The notes under the pieces are model-generated. The model was not told where the DNA came from. It was given only the letters and a program-made list of their open reading frames with translations, and ran no database searches. Of a DNA stretch of 64,000 nt, positions 19,381-27,965 are shown in pieces. Source of the stretch: Curtobacterium sp. L6-1 (GTDB lineage Bacteria > Actinomycetota > Actinomycetes > Actinomycetales > Microbacteriaceae); the NCBI RefSeq assembly GCF_018885305.1, contig NZ_CP076544.1:124001-188000 (forward strand), in the 5' to 3' direction. Position 1 is the stretch's first letter. Every line of letters begins with the position of its first letter. Position numbers and translations under genes: made by a program.

Positions 19381-20247
19381 ATGATCACCATCACCGAAGC
19401 GACCGGAGCGCTCAACGGAGCCACCGCCGACCACCTGCTCGAACGGCTGCCGGCGTCGGAACTGACCGTCGTCACCCGCGACCCGGCCAGGGCGGCACGG
19501 TTCGCCGAGCGCGGCGTCACCGTCCGCCAGGGCGACTACGACGACCCCGACGGGCTGCGGACCGCCTTCGCGGGCGCCGACCAGCTCCTGCTCGTCTCGT
19601 CGAACGACCCGGCCGGCGACACCGTCCGGCAGCACCGCAACGCGGTCGACGCGGCGGTCGCGGCCGGCGTCGGACGCGTGCTCTACACGAGCCACCAGGG
19701 TGCCGCCGCCGGGTCGCCGTTCCTGCCGGCGCAGCACCACGCCGCGACCGAGGAGGCGCTCGCCGCGTCCGGACTTGCCTGGACGTCGCTGCGGAACGGC
19801 TTCTACGCGCACAGCATCACGTGGCTGACGGGCCCCTGGCAGACCACCGGTGTCGTCTCGGTGCCGGCGGACGGCCCGGTCTCGTGGACGGCGCGGTCCG
19901 ACGCGGCCGAGGCGGCGGCGCGGATCCTCCTCGCGGCGGAGCCCCTCGACGGCCCGGTCACGCTCACGGCCGGTGCGGCACCCACGTTCGCGGACCTCGC
20001 CGACATCGCCGCCGAGGTGTCCGGGCGGCCGGTCCGGTACGAGGTCCTGGACGAGGACGAGTGGGTCGCGCGGGCCGTCGCCGGCGGGCAGGACGAGCGC
20101 ATGGTCCGCTTCCTGCTCGGCATGTACCAGGCGGCTGCGCAGGGCTCGTTCGCGGGGACGGACCCGCTGCTGCGCGAGCTGCTGGGGCGGGAGCCGGTCA
20201 GCGCGCGGGACGTGCTCGCCGGGGTGGTGGACGGCGCCGGGCCCTGA
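19381..20247 (+). CDS. NmrA/QOR2-like NAD(P)-binding protein
   Basis: A 288-residue atypical short-chain dehydrogenase of the NmrA/quinone oxidoreductase 2 type. Downstream features fit the family: strand DQLLLVSSNDPAGDTVRQHR, YTSHQGAAAGSPF, and a C-terminal region resembling NmrA-like reductases. The dinucleotide loop is odd: ITEATGALNGATADHLL replaces the first and third glycines of the usual GATGxLG. GAGGGAGAG precedes the ATG. It is paired divergently with the TetR gene. The function may be redox sensing or quinone reduction. Confidence 0.82.
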   Translation: MITITEATGALNGATADHLLERLPASELTVVTRDPARAARFAERGVTVRQGDYDDPDGLRTAFAGADQLLLVSSNDPAGDTVRQHRNAVDAAVAAGVGRVLYTSHQGAAAGSPFLPAQHHAATEEALAASGLAWTSLRNGFYAHSITWLTGPWQTTGVVSVPADGPVSWTARSDAAEAAARILLAAEPLDGPVTLTAGAAPTFADLADIAAEVSGRPVRYEVLDEDEWVARAVAGGQDERMVRFLLGMYQAAAQGSFAGTDPLLRELLGREPVSARDVLAGVVDGAGP

Positions 20248-20319
20248 CGGGCGGCGCGGGGCGTTGCGGGCGCTGACGGGCGACGCGGGGCGGCGCGGGG
20301 CGGGCGGGGCGCTCGCCCG

Positions 20320-22746
20320 TCAGCCCGCGTCCGGGTGCACGCTCCCGAGCAGTTCGACCAGGGCGCCCCGCAGCGAGTCCGGCAGCCCGACCGTCTCGAG
20401 CTCGACGATCCGGTCGGCCCGCGGGACGTCGCGGTCGACGACCTCCCACGCCGTCAGTTTCTCCGGGTTGCCGGCCTGGGCGGCCTCGAGCAGCCGTCGC
20501 GCGTCGTCCCGGGCGTCGACCCCGACGGTCGGCGCACCGGCCAGGGTGAGCACGGCGCCCTCGTCGGTCGCGACGTCCAGGTCGACCGAGAACCGGTCGG
20601 CGGCGACGGCCGAGGTCTCCTGGCCCGCTGCCGGGGCGCCGAGGAACGTGACACGCCACCGTCGGCGCACCGGCACGCTGTCGACGTCGCCCTCGGCGGG
20701 GTCGATCCGGAAGGAGGCGGTGCCCCGGTCCCAGGTCAGCGCCGTCCGGCAGACCCCGGCACCGGACTCGGTGTCCGCGGGCACTGCGTCGGCGGCCGGG
20801 GTGTCGGCCCCGTCGTCCGCGCCGACCGCCTGCCCCTCGCGGTCCTCGACGAGCGTGAACGAGCCGGAGGCACCCGGCGCGACGAGCACCTCGAGCGCGG
20901 CCGGGTTCACCGTGGCGTCGACCTCCTCCGGTGCGGCGAGGGGCAGGATCCCGCCGGCGCGGAGCAGGACCGGGATCGTGTCGAGCGTGCGGTGCAGGTC
21001 CACGAACCGGTCCCCCGCGTAGGTCGTGCCGGTGAACACGTCCGTCCAAGTGCCCGCCGGCAGCCAGGCCCGGGCACGTCCGCGCAGGGTGACCGGGTCG
21101 CGGGGCTCGACGATCGGGGCGACGAGCAGCTCGGTCCCGAAGGCGTACTCGTTCGGCACCCGGTACGCCTCGTCGCGGTGTGGTTCGAGGTGGTAGAGCG
21201 GGCGGACGAGCGGGGTACCGGCGGCGGCGAGGTGGTTCATCGTGTGCAGGTAGGGCACGAGGCGGTGGCGGAAGCGCAGCGCGTCACCCATCGCGGCACG
21301 GGGCTCGGCGGGGAAGACCCACGGCTCCTTGCGGATGAAGGGGTTGTTCGCCGAGTGCAGCCGCATGACGGGCGAGAAGACCCCGAACTGCACCCAGCGC
21401 GTGGCGAGTTCGTCGTCGCGGACACCGCGGGTGTGGCCGCCGATGTCGTGGCTCCACCACGGGTACCCGATGTTCGCGGCGGTCGCGGTGAACTCGGGCT
21501 GGAACGCCAGCGACGCCCACGAGACGACCGCGTCGCCCGAGAACCCGACGGCGTACCGGTGGCTGCCCGGGCCGGCGTAGCGCGAGAACGTCATGCCGGG
21601 GCCGCCGTCGCGTGCCGAGTCGAGCAGGTGGAAGTGGTTGAGCATCCAGAGCGGGTCGACGCCGGGGATGCTCGTGGTCCGGCCCTGCTGCCAGTCGATC
21701 CACCAGAAGTCCACGCCCTGCTCCTCGAGCGGACGGTGCAGGACCGCGAAGTAGGCGCGGAGGAAGTCCGGGTCGGTCGGGTCGAACGCGATCGCCTGCT
21801 CGGTGTCGGGGTCGACCCCCGTCGCGGCCGCCATCGCGGGGTAGGCGTCCTCGAACGCCCGGACACCGTCGGCGGGGTGCAGGTTGAGCGTCGTCCGCAT
21901 CCCGCGGCGGTGCAGCTCGGCGAGGAAGGCCCGCGGGTCCGGGAACAGCGACGGCTCCCACGAGTACCCGGTCCAGCCGTTGCCGAAGCGGGACGGGACG
22001 GAGTCCACCCGGTGCCAGTCCATGTCGATCACCGCGACGGAGAACGGCAGGCGCTCCTCGTCGAACCGGTCGAGCAGCGCAAGGTACGACTCGTCGGAGT
22101 ACGGGTGGTACCGGCTCCACCAGTTCCCGAGCGCCCACCGGGGCATCAGCGTCGGCGGTCCGGACACCGCGTGGAACGCCCGGAGCGCGGCCGCGTAGTC
22201 GCGACCGTACGCGAAGACGCTGACGTCGCGTCGACCCGGGACCCGGCTGCCGACCCACCCGTCGTCCTCGAACAGGAACGACTCGCTGTCGTCGAGCGCG
22301 ACGATGCCGTCGCGGGCGAGCACCCCGGACTCGAGCGGCATCCGTCCGTCGACGTCGTCGAGCGTGCGGCCGGTCCCTCCGAGGTCGCGCGGCTCCTGGC
22401 CGTACCGCCACCGGTTCGCGTCCGGCCCGGAGGTCTCGACGACGAGTCCGGCGGACGAGAACGGACCACCGTCGTACCGCAGGGTCGCGCGGTCGGTCGT
22501 CACCTCGACGCCGGCTCCGCGCCGGACGACCGTGTACTCCGGCACGTCGAGGCGGCGGCGGATCGCGAAGGTGGAGGCGCGGTCCTCGAACCCGCCGTCC
22601 TCGCTCCACTCGATCCGGAACAGGCCGTCCTGCAGGACGGTGATGCGCCAGCGGTCGCCGACGACGACGGCGTCCGGGTCCGCCACGGGGTCGGAGCCGG
22701 GGAAGGGGCGGATGGTGGGCAGGGGGCCGGGGTTCGGTGTGGTCAC
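20320..22746 (-). CDS. GH31 family alpha-glycosidase (alpha-glucosidase/xylosidase-like)
   Basis: An 808-residue GH31 enzyme. The N-terminal beta domain is followed by the barrel with FSVAVIDMDWHRVDSVP, the nucleophile Asp351 in WWIDWQQG and the acid/base Asp405 in FSGDAVVSW; a DUF5110-like C-terminal beta region follows. No signal peptide, so cytoplasmic. The GTG start lies 70 bases downstream of the ABC permease stop, in one operon with the importer. With a GH2 enzyme under the same operator, the substrate may be a mixed alpha/beta-linked oligosaccharide; alpha-glucosidase versus alpha-xylosidase is not settled. Confidence 0.92.
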   Translation of the reverse strand: MTTPNPGPLPTIRPFPGSDPVADPDAVVVGDRWRITVLQDGLFRIEWSEDGGFEDRASTFAIRRRLDVPEYTVVRRGAGVEVTTDRATLRYDGGPFSSAGLVVETSGPDANRWRYGQEPRDLGGTGRTLDDVDGRMPLESGVLARDGIVALDDSESFLFEDDGWVGSRVPGRRDVSVFAYGRDYAAALRAFHAVSGPPTLMPRWALGNWWSRYHPYSDESYLALLDRFDEERLPFSVAVIDMDWHRVDSVPSRFGNGWTGYSWEPSLFPDPRAFLAELHRRGMRTTLNLHPADGVRAFEDAYPAMAAATGVDPDTEQAIAFDPTDPDFLRAYFAVLHRPLEEQGVDFWWIDWQQGRTTSIPGVDPLWMLNHFHLLDSARDGGPGMTFSRYAGPGSHRYAVGFSGDAVVSWASLAFQPEFTATAANIGYPWWSHDIGGHTRGVRDDELATRWVQFGVFSPVMRLHSANNPFIRKEPWVFPAEPRAAMGDALRFRHRLVPYLHTMNHLAAAGTPLVRPLYHLEPHRDEAYRVPNEYAFGTELLVAPIVEPRDPVTLRGRARAWLPAGTWTDVFTGTTYAGDRFVDLHRTLDTIPVLLRAGGILPLAAPEEVDATVNPAALEVLVAPGASGSFTLVEDREGQAVGADDGADTPAADAVPADTESGAGVCRTALTWDRGTASFRIDPAEGDVDSVPVRRRWRVTFLGAPAAGQETSAVAADRFSVDLDVATDEGAVLTLAGAPTVGVDARDDARRLLEAAQAGNPEKLTAWEVVDRDVPRADRIVELETVGLPDSLRGALVELLGSVHPDAG

Positions 22747-22816
22747 GCTGGTGGTCCTGTCTCGGCCGTTCCGGCCGGTGTCGGTCTGGAGGCTCGGCTC
22801 GCGTCCGGCGGGCGGG

Positions 22817-23713
22817 TCAGCTCTTGACGGCGCCCTGCGTCACACCGCTGATCACCCAGCGCTGCGCGAACAGGTACACGACGATCGTCGGTGCCATCGC
22901 CATCAGGTACGAGGCGAAGGCGACGTTGTAGTTCGTGCCGAACTTGCTCTGGAAGATGTTCTGCACGACGGGCAGCGTCTGCAGACCGGGGTCGGCGGTG
23001 ATGAGCGACGGCATCATGAAGTCGTTCCAGGACGCCAGGAACGCGAAGATCCCCACGGTGGCGTTCATCGGTCCGAGCAACGGCAGGATGATCCGCCAGA
23101 ACACCTGCCACGTCGAGGCCCCGTCGATCCGCGCGCTCTCCTCGAGTTCGACCGGGATGGACCGCAGGAACGCCGAGTAGAGCAGCACGCTGAAGGACAG
23201 TTGGAACATGGCGTGCAGGATCGCGACGCCGATCGGGTTGTCGAGCGAGATCATCGCGGTGAGCTTGATCTGCGGCAGGGCCACGACCGGGAACGGCAGG
23301 AACATCGCCGCGAGCAGGTAGACGAACGACCAGCGGAAGAACCGGCGGTGCCAGTTCCGCACGATCGCGTACGAGGCGAACGAGCTGAGCAGCAGGGTGG
23401 CCACGACCGTGAGCGCCGCGACGCCGAGCGACACCGAGAACGACACCGGGAAGCGGGTGAGTGCCCATGCCTCGGCGAAGCTCGCGGGGTTGAACGGCGT
23501 CGGCAGCGACAGGGCGTTGCCGTCGACGGACTGCGCACTCGTCTTGAACGCCATCGCGACGGTGACGTAGAGCGGGACGAGGACGCTCAGCGACGCGATC
23601 GCCAGGATGATCGTCAGCGGCCAGTTGACCCGGTCGAGACGACGGCGGCGCGGGTGGTCGGATGTGGTGCGGGCCGCGGCGGTGGCCGGGGACCGGGTGT
23701 CGATGGCGCTCAT
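22817..23713 (-). CDS. Carbohydrate ABC transporter permease, MalG-like
   Basis: A 298-residue CUT1 permease with a basic cytoplasmic N-terminus, membrane helices beginning WPLTIILAIASLSVLVPLYV, the EAA-type loop (ESARIDGASTWQVFW) and the C-terminal VISGVTQGAVKS. The ATG overlaps the stop of the partner permease by four bases. It acts with the upstream MalF-like protein and binding protein to import a sugar for the GH31 enzyme. No ATPase gene is in the operon. Confidence 0.93.
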   Translation of the reverse strand: MSAIDTRSPATAAARTTSDHPRRRRLDRVNWPLTIILAIASLSVLVPLYVTVAMAFKTSAQSVDGNALSLPTPFNPASFAEAWALTRFPVSFSVSLGVAALTVVATLLLSSFASYAIVRNWHRRFFRWSFVYLLAAMFLPFPVVALPQIKLTAMISLDNPIGVAILHAMFQLSFSVLLYSAFLRSIPVELEESARIDGASTWQVFWRIILPLLGPMNATVGIFAFLASWNDFMMPSLITADPGLQTLPVVQNIFQSKFGTNYNVAFASYLMAMAPTIVVYLFAQRWVISGVTQGAVKS

Positions 23714-24666
23714 GCGAGTCGGAGGTTCCTTCCGCGCGTCACTGCGAGCTGCAGGACCGAGATGAGGACGGTGATGATGAAGAAGACGGTCGCGTTGGCC
23801 ATCTGGTAGGCGTAGTCACCGCCGGTGAAGCCGCCGAAGATCGTCATCGCGACGCTGCTCGTCGCCGATCCGGGACCGCCGTTCGTCAGGCCGACGATGA
23901 CGTCGTAGGCGCCGAGGTAGCCCTTCACGCCGAGCACGGTGTTGATGACGATGAACCCGCCGAGGAGCGGCAGGGTGATCGCGCGCAGCTGCTTCCACGA
24001 CCCGGCGCCGTCGAGGGAGCTGGCCTCGTAGACGTCGGCGGGGATCGAGGTGAGCCCGGCGGTGTAGATGAGGAGCGCGCCGGGGATGGTCTGCCAGGCG
24101 GAGACGATGACGATGGCGAGCCAGGCCAGGTTCGGGTCGCCGAGGATGCTCTGCTCGAGCGGCGCGAAGCCGACCGAGGTGGCCAGGGCGGGCAGCGTGT
24201 TCGAGAAGAGGTAGTTGAACACGTAGGCGACGATGATGCCGGACACCACCATCGGGATGACGAAGACCGACCTGAGCCCGGCGGCGAACCGGACCCGCTT
24301 CGCCAGGCCGATCGCGAGGGCGAGTGCGATGACCTGCGTGACGATCACCGTCACCACCGCGAAGCCGAGCGTGAAGCCGTACGAGCCGATGATCGACGGG
24401 TCGGAGACGAGCGCCCGGTAGTTCTCGATGCCGAGGAAGTGCCACTGCCCGAAGCCGAGGTAGTCGGTGAAGCTGTAGAAGATGCCGACGCACGCCGGGG
24501 CGACGACGAACGCCGTGAACAGCACGAGGGCGGGGACGAGGAACAGGTAGTACATGCCCTCGGTGCGGTGCAGCGAGCCGACGCGGCGCTGGACGCGCGT
24601 GGCCTGGGTGGTCGGGCCGGGCCGGGTGGGGTCGGTCTCGCGGGTCAGGGGGGTCTGCATGCTCAT
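23710..24666 (-). CDS. Carbohydrate ABC transporter permease, MalF-like
   Basis: A 318-residue CUT1 permease. After a polar N-terminal tail come helices starting MYYLFLVPALVLFTAFVV; the EAA loop reads YEASSLDGAGSWKQLRAITLP. The ATG at 24666 is selected because AGGAG lies seven bases upstream (CAGGAGCGACC); an upstream extension is proline/arginine-rich and unlike the family. It sits between the binding-protein gene and the MalG-like gene. Confidence 0.93.
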   Translation of the reverse strand: MSMQTPLTRETDPTRPGPTTQATRVQRRVGSLHRTEGMYYLFLVPALVLFTAFVVAPACVGIFYSFTDYLGFGQWHFLGIENYRALVSDPSIIGSYGFTLGFAVVTVIVTQVIALALAIGLAKRVRFAAGLRSVFVIPMVVSGIIVAYVFNYLFSNTLPALATSVGFAPLEQSILGDPNLAWLAIVIVSAWQTIPGALLIYTAGLTSIPADVYEASSLDGAGSWKQLRAITLPLLGGFIVINTVLGVKGYLGAYDVIVGLTNGGPGSATSSVAMTIFGGFTGGDYAYQMANATVFFIITVLISVLQLAVTRGRNLRLA

Positions 24667-24694
24667 GGTCGCTCCTGGGTCCTGTGCACGCCGG

Positions 24695-26005
24695 TCAGAC
24701 GGTCGCCGAGCGGCCGGCGAGGCGCCGCCAGTCGGCGTCGAGCCGCTGCAGCATCGAGTCGAAGTCACCGCTGCGGATGGCCGACTGCAGGTAGTTGCCG
24801 AGCGGGATGGAGGTGGGGATGAAGGTGCCGGCGCCCTGGTAGAAGGCGCCGTCGTCGACGTACCGCTGGAGGCCCTCGAGGCGCTCGTCGGTCTGCGGGG
24901 GAGCGTCCTCGGTGGTCGAGAACGCCAGGTTGTCCCGGTTGTAGGCGTCGATGACCTCGGGCTGCATGAGGAACTCGACGAGCTCCTGCGCCTGCTCGAG
25001 GTGCGGCGTGGTCGTCGGGATCCAGAGGCCCAGGTCGATGTTCACGCGGGCCTTCCGGTCCTGCGGGTCGTTCGACACCGGGAGCGCGAAGGTGCCGACC
25101 GGCAGGTCCTCGTCGATGAGGGCGATCTGCCCAAGCGCCCATGGTCCCTGCAGGTACATCGCGGCCTCGCCCTGCCCGAAGGCGAGGTTGCCGTCGGCGT
25201 AGGAGCGGGTGGCGTGGTCGGGGTTGAAGAACGACGAGATGGTCTTCGCCCGTTCCATCGGCACGGCGAAGTCCTTCTGGAAGGAGACCGCGGAGTCGGG
25301 GCCGACGTCCGTGCCCAGCTCCTTCATGCGGCGGAAGAACGTGCCGGTGTCGACCAGGCTGCCGACGGAGTAGTCGAACAGGCCCTGCCAGAGGGTCCAC
25401 GTGTCGCGGTCGGTGGCGTAGACGGGCGTGATGTCGGCCTGCTGCAGCGCGGTGCAGACGTCGACGAACTCGTCCCAGGTCGTCGGGACCGGCAGGTCCT
25501 GTTCGGCGAAGATCCGCTTGTTGTAGATCACCCCGGCCGCGGCGAGGGAGAACGGCAGCACGCTGGTGCGGTCCTCGTACTTCGCGTACTGGTTCGTCAG
25601 GCCGTCGATGCTCTTCCGGATGCGGCCGGCGGCGGGGAGGTCGCCGAGGTCGCGGAGCACGCCGCGCTCGATGTACCGCGCGAGTTCGAGGTTGTCGTTG
25701 AAGCACCCGACGTCCGCCGGCTCACCGCGCACGAACTGCGGGGCGATCGCGTTCGAGCTGTCGTGGACGACTCGCATGCCGCGGTTCTCGCGTTCGAAGC
25801 GACGCAGCAGGTCGTCGAAGTAGGCGATGACCTCCTGCTTCTGCTCGTAGAAGCGCAGGGTCGTGCCACCGGTCGCCGACCGTCCGGCGGAGGGGGCGGA
25901 GCACCCGGCGAGTGCCATGGTGCCGAGGGTGAGGCCGCCGACCGCGCCCGCGAGGAACCCACGGCGGCTGAGCGCCGACCGTGCCGTTGTGCTGCTCATG
26001 ACCAT
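24695..26005 (-). CDS. Sugar ABC transporter substrate-binding lipoprotein
   Basis: About 436 residues. The N-terminus has a twin-arginine-like SRRGFLAG followed by a hydrophobic stretch and the lipobox MALAGCS, so it should be exported and lipid-anchored. The mature part is a type-1 extracellular solute-binding fold (FDDLLRRFERENRGMRVVHD ... AAAGVIYNKRIF ... QGEAAMYLQGPWALGQI). Starts at 26011 (GTG), 26005 and 25999 are possible; 26005 gives the best spacing to AGGGAG. First gene of the operon with two permeases and GH31, preceded by the LacI-type palindrome. Confidence 0.92.
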   Translation of the reverse strand: MVMSSTTARSALSRRGFLAGAVGGLTLGTMALAGCSAPSAGRSATGGTTLRFYEQKQEVIAYFDDLLRRFERENRGMRVVHDSSNAIAPQFVRGEPADVGCFNDNLELARYIERGVLRDLGDLPAAGRIRKSIDGLTNQYAKYEDRTSVLPFSLAAAGVIYNKRIFAEQDLPVPTTWDEFVDVCTALQQADITPVYATDRDTWTLWQGLFDYSVGSLVDTGTFFRRMKELGTDVGPDSAVSFQKDFAVPMERAKTISSFFNPDHATRSYADGNLAFGQGEAAMYLQGPWALGQIALIDEDLPVGTFALPVSNDPQDRKARVNIDLGLWIPTTTPHLEQAQELVEFLMQPEVIDAYNRDNLAFSTTEDAPPQTDERLEGLQRYVDDGAFYQGAGTFIPTSIPLGNYLQSAIRSGDFDSMLQRLDADWRRLAGRSATV

Positions 26006-26042
26006 GGTCACTCCCTTTCGCGCTCCATCGCGCCAGCCCAGT

Positions 26043-26058
26043 TTTACAGCGCTGTAAA
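26043..26058. promoter_or_regulatory. LacI-type operator upstream of the ABC/GH31 operon
   Basis: TTTACAGCGCTGTAAA, identical over all 16 bases to the site at 16928-16943, located 38 bases upstream of the binding-protein start. It is the main evidence that the LacI protein at 16970-17995 also regulates this operon. Confidence 0.85.
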
Positions 26059-26141
26059 CGCAAAGTCAACGCCGACGTCGCGTTCTCCTGGGAGGGTCGG
26101 GGCCGGGACGAGCCGCGGGGCTCCGGGACGTCTCGCGGGCG

Positions 26142-26954
26142 TCAGGAGTATCGGCGGGCCGCCCGCAGCGCGGCGTCCGTGTACGACCCGCCGAACAGGA
26201 GGACGTGCAGCAGCAGCGGCGCGAGCTGGTGCAGCTCGACGCGCTCCTGCCACCCGGCGGCCAGCCGGGACTCGGCGTCGTAGGCCGCCAGCACCGTCTC
26301 GAGCCGCGGCAGCCCGAACAGGGCGAGCAGCGCCAGGTCCGTCTCGGCGTGTCCGCCGTGCGGGTTCGCGTCGATGAGCACGGCGCCGGTCGGCTCGGAG
26401 GTGTCCCGCGGCCAGAGCACGTTCCCGGCCCACAGGTCGCCGTGCAGTCGGGCGGGTCCGTCCCCGACCAGCGCCGCCTGCGGGGAGCCGAGCGTGCCGT
26501 CCTCCAGGCGGTCGCAGACGCGCTCGAACACCGCGGCCTCGGCGCCGTCGAACCCGCCGGCATCGACGATGCGCTGCACGAAGTCCCGGATCCGGTACTC
26601 GGCGAAGAACGCACCCCAGGTCGACGGCGCCTCGGACGCCGGGACGAACGGTGTGCGGGAGCGACCCATCCGCAGCGGTCCGTTCGCGGGGAAGCCCGGC
26701 GAGGGCGCTCCCCAGTGCGACGCCCCCGCCGCGTGCGTGTGGGCGAGCGACCGGCCGAAGCGCTCCGCCTGCTGCTTCGTCGGTGCCCCGTCGGAGACGA
26801 ACTCCAGCTCGAGCACCGTCGGCCGCGGGCGCCGGACCACGCGGGCGACGCGGGTCCCACCGCCGTCCTCGGCCTCGGCGAGCCACTCCAGTCCGGCTGC
26901 CTCGGCGGCTGCCTCGTCCGGGGCGGCGAAGGTCTTCACGAACGTCTCCGACAT
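26142..26954 (-). CDS. Fructosamine/ketosamine-3-kinase family protein
   Basis: A 270-residue protein with the aminoglycoside-phosphotransferase-like fold. The catalytic loop is LHGDLWAGNVLW and the metal-binding segment is VLIDANPHGGHAETDLALL, both as in fructosamine kinases that phosphorylate glycated proteins or ketosamines for repair. The ATG has a purine-rich AGGATGGGGG before it, and CAGGAT could also serve as a -10 six bases away. It is monocistronic, between the ABC operon promoter and the LysR gene. Confidence 0.88.
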   Translation of the reverse strand: MSETFVKTFAAPDEAAAEAAGLEWLAEAEDGGGTRVARVVRRPRPTVLELEFVSDGAPTKQQAERFGRSLAHTHAAGASHWGAPSPGFPANGPLRMGRSRTPFVPASEAPSTWGAFFAEYRIRDFVQRIVDAGGFDGAEAAVFERVCDRLEDGTLGSPQAALVGDGPARLHGDLWAGNVLWPRDTSEPTGAVLIDANPHGGHAETDLALLALFGLPRLETVLAAYDAESRLAAGWQERVELHQLAPLLLHVLLFGGSYTDAALRAARRYS

Positions 26955-27046
26955 GCCCCCATCCTGCCGACGACGCCTCCGAGTCGCCGTGGGGCGGGCA
27001 GCGCGCGTCGCAGGGCAACGCGCGTCGCCGGTCAGGGCGTCGCAGG

Positions 27047-27895
27047 TCAGAGCGCGTCGACGAGGGCCGTCGCGAGCGGATGCCACGCGCGCGTCGACGG
27101 CCCGCTCAGCACGAGCGTCCGCTGGAGGTGGGGGACCGTCGGCACCATGACCAGGTCGTCCGGCAGCATCACCCGGCCGAGGGTCGGCACGATCGAGACC
27201 CCCTCGCCGCGCTGGATCATGCCGAACATCGTGCTCATCTCGCGGACCCGGTGGGCGTAGCGGAAGGGCTGCCCGGCGATCTCGTGCATGCGCTGGATCT
27301 GGTACTCGCACCCGCCGCCACCCGCCACCAGGCCGTCCTCGTGCAGGTCGTCGAGGGTCAGGGCGTCGGTGCCCGCGAGGGGGTGGTCGCGTCGGACCAC
27401 GGCGGCCATCTCGTCGGTCGCGACCACGACCCCGCCGTCCGGTACGACCGTCGGGTCGACCAGGACCGCGGCGTCGACCGTGCCCGCCTCGAGCCACTCC
27501 GGCATCTCGTCGTCGTCGCCTTCGTACACCTGCACGTCGACGTCCGGCAGCGTCACCGCCCACAGCTCGCGCAGGCGCGGGAGCAGTCCCTGGCACACGG
27601 TCGGGACAGCGGCGAGGCGCACGGTGCCGCGCGCCGTCGCGGGCCGGACCACGGCCTCCAGGGCGTCGACGGAGGCGAGCACGCTGCGGGCGTGTGCCAG
27701 CAGCCGGTCGCCGAGGGGCGTCGGGACGGCGGCGGTGCCACGCCGGACGACGGGGCCGCCGACCTCGCGCTCGAACCCGGCCACGGCGTGCGACACCGCG
27801 GACTGGCCGACGCCGAGCGCGGTGGCCGCGCTCGTGAACGAGCCGGCGTCGACGGTCGCGACGAAGGCGCGCAGCTGGGGGACCGAGACGCCCAT
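27047..27895 (-). CDS. LysR-family transcriptional regulator
   Basis: A 282-residue LysR regulator. The winged helix-turn-helix is in the first about 60 residues (QLRAFVATVDAGSFTSAATALG, then QSAVSHAVAGFEREVG), followed by an effector-binding domain with VRLAAVPTVCQGLLPRLREL and GEGVSIVPTLGRVML. The ATG is preceded by GAGGAGG. It is divergent from an EamA transporter and most likely controls it. The inducer is unknown. Confidence 0.92.
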   Translation of the reverse strand: MGVSVPQLRAFVATVDAGSFTSAATALGVGQSAVSHAVAGFEREVGGPVVRRGTAAVPTPLGDRLLAHARSVLASVDALEAVVRPATARGTVRLAAVPTVCQGLLPRLRELWAVTLPDVDVQVYEGDDDEMPEWLEAGTVDAAVLVDPTVVPDGGVVVATDEMAAVVRRDHPLAGTDALTLDDLHEDGLVAGGGGCEYQIQRMHEIAGQPFRYAHRVREMSTMFGMIQRGEGVSIVPTLGRVMLPDDLVMVPTVPHLQRTLVLSGPSTRAWHPLATALVDAL

Positions 27896-27922
27896 GCGTC
27901 CTCCTCATGCCGACATGAACCA

Positions 27923-27939
27923 CATGCGTTTGCCGCATG
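27923..27939. promoter_or_regulatory. Candidate LysR-binding dyad
   Basis: CATGCG-TTTGC-CGCATG, a perfect six-base inverted repeat with a five-base spacer, centred in the 70-base gap between the divergent LysR and EamA genes. Position and dyad form fit a LysR-type site; the classical T-N11-A reading can be placed on it. Confidence 0.6.
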
Positions 27940-27965
27940 CGCTGGTGGTGCCGAGACTAGGCCAC

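Noticed and set aside
20248-20319. Repeat-rich gap after the NmrA-like gene as a regulatory element
   Set aside because: It is short GACGGGCGGCGCGGGGCG-type low complexity between convergent genes, with no stable dyad comparable with the other terminators.
27288-27965. Upstream extension of the EamA gene
   Set aside because: It overlaps the LysR gene antisense, and the nearest in-frame ATGs would put the regulator dyad inside the coding sequence.
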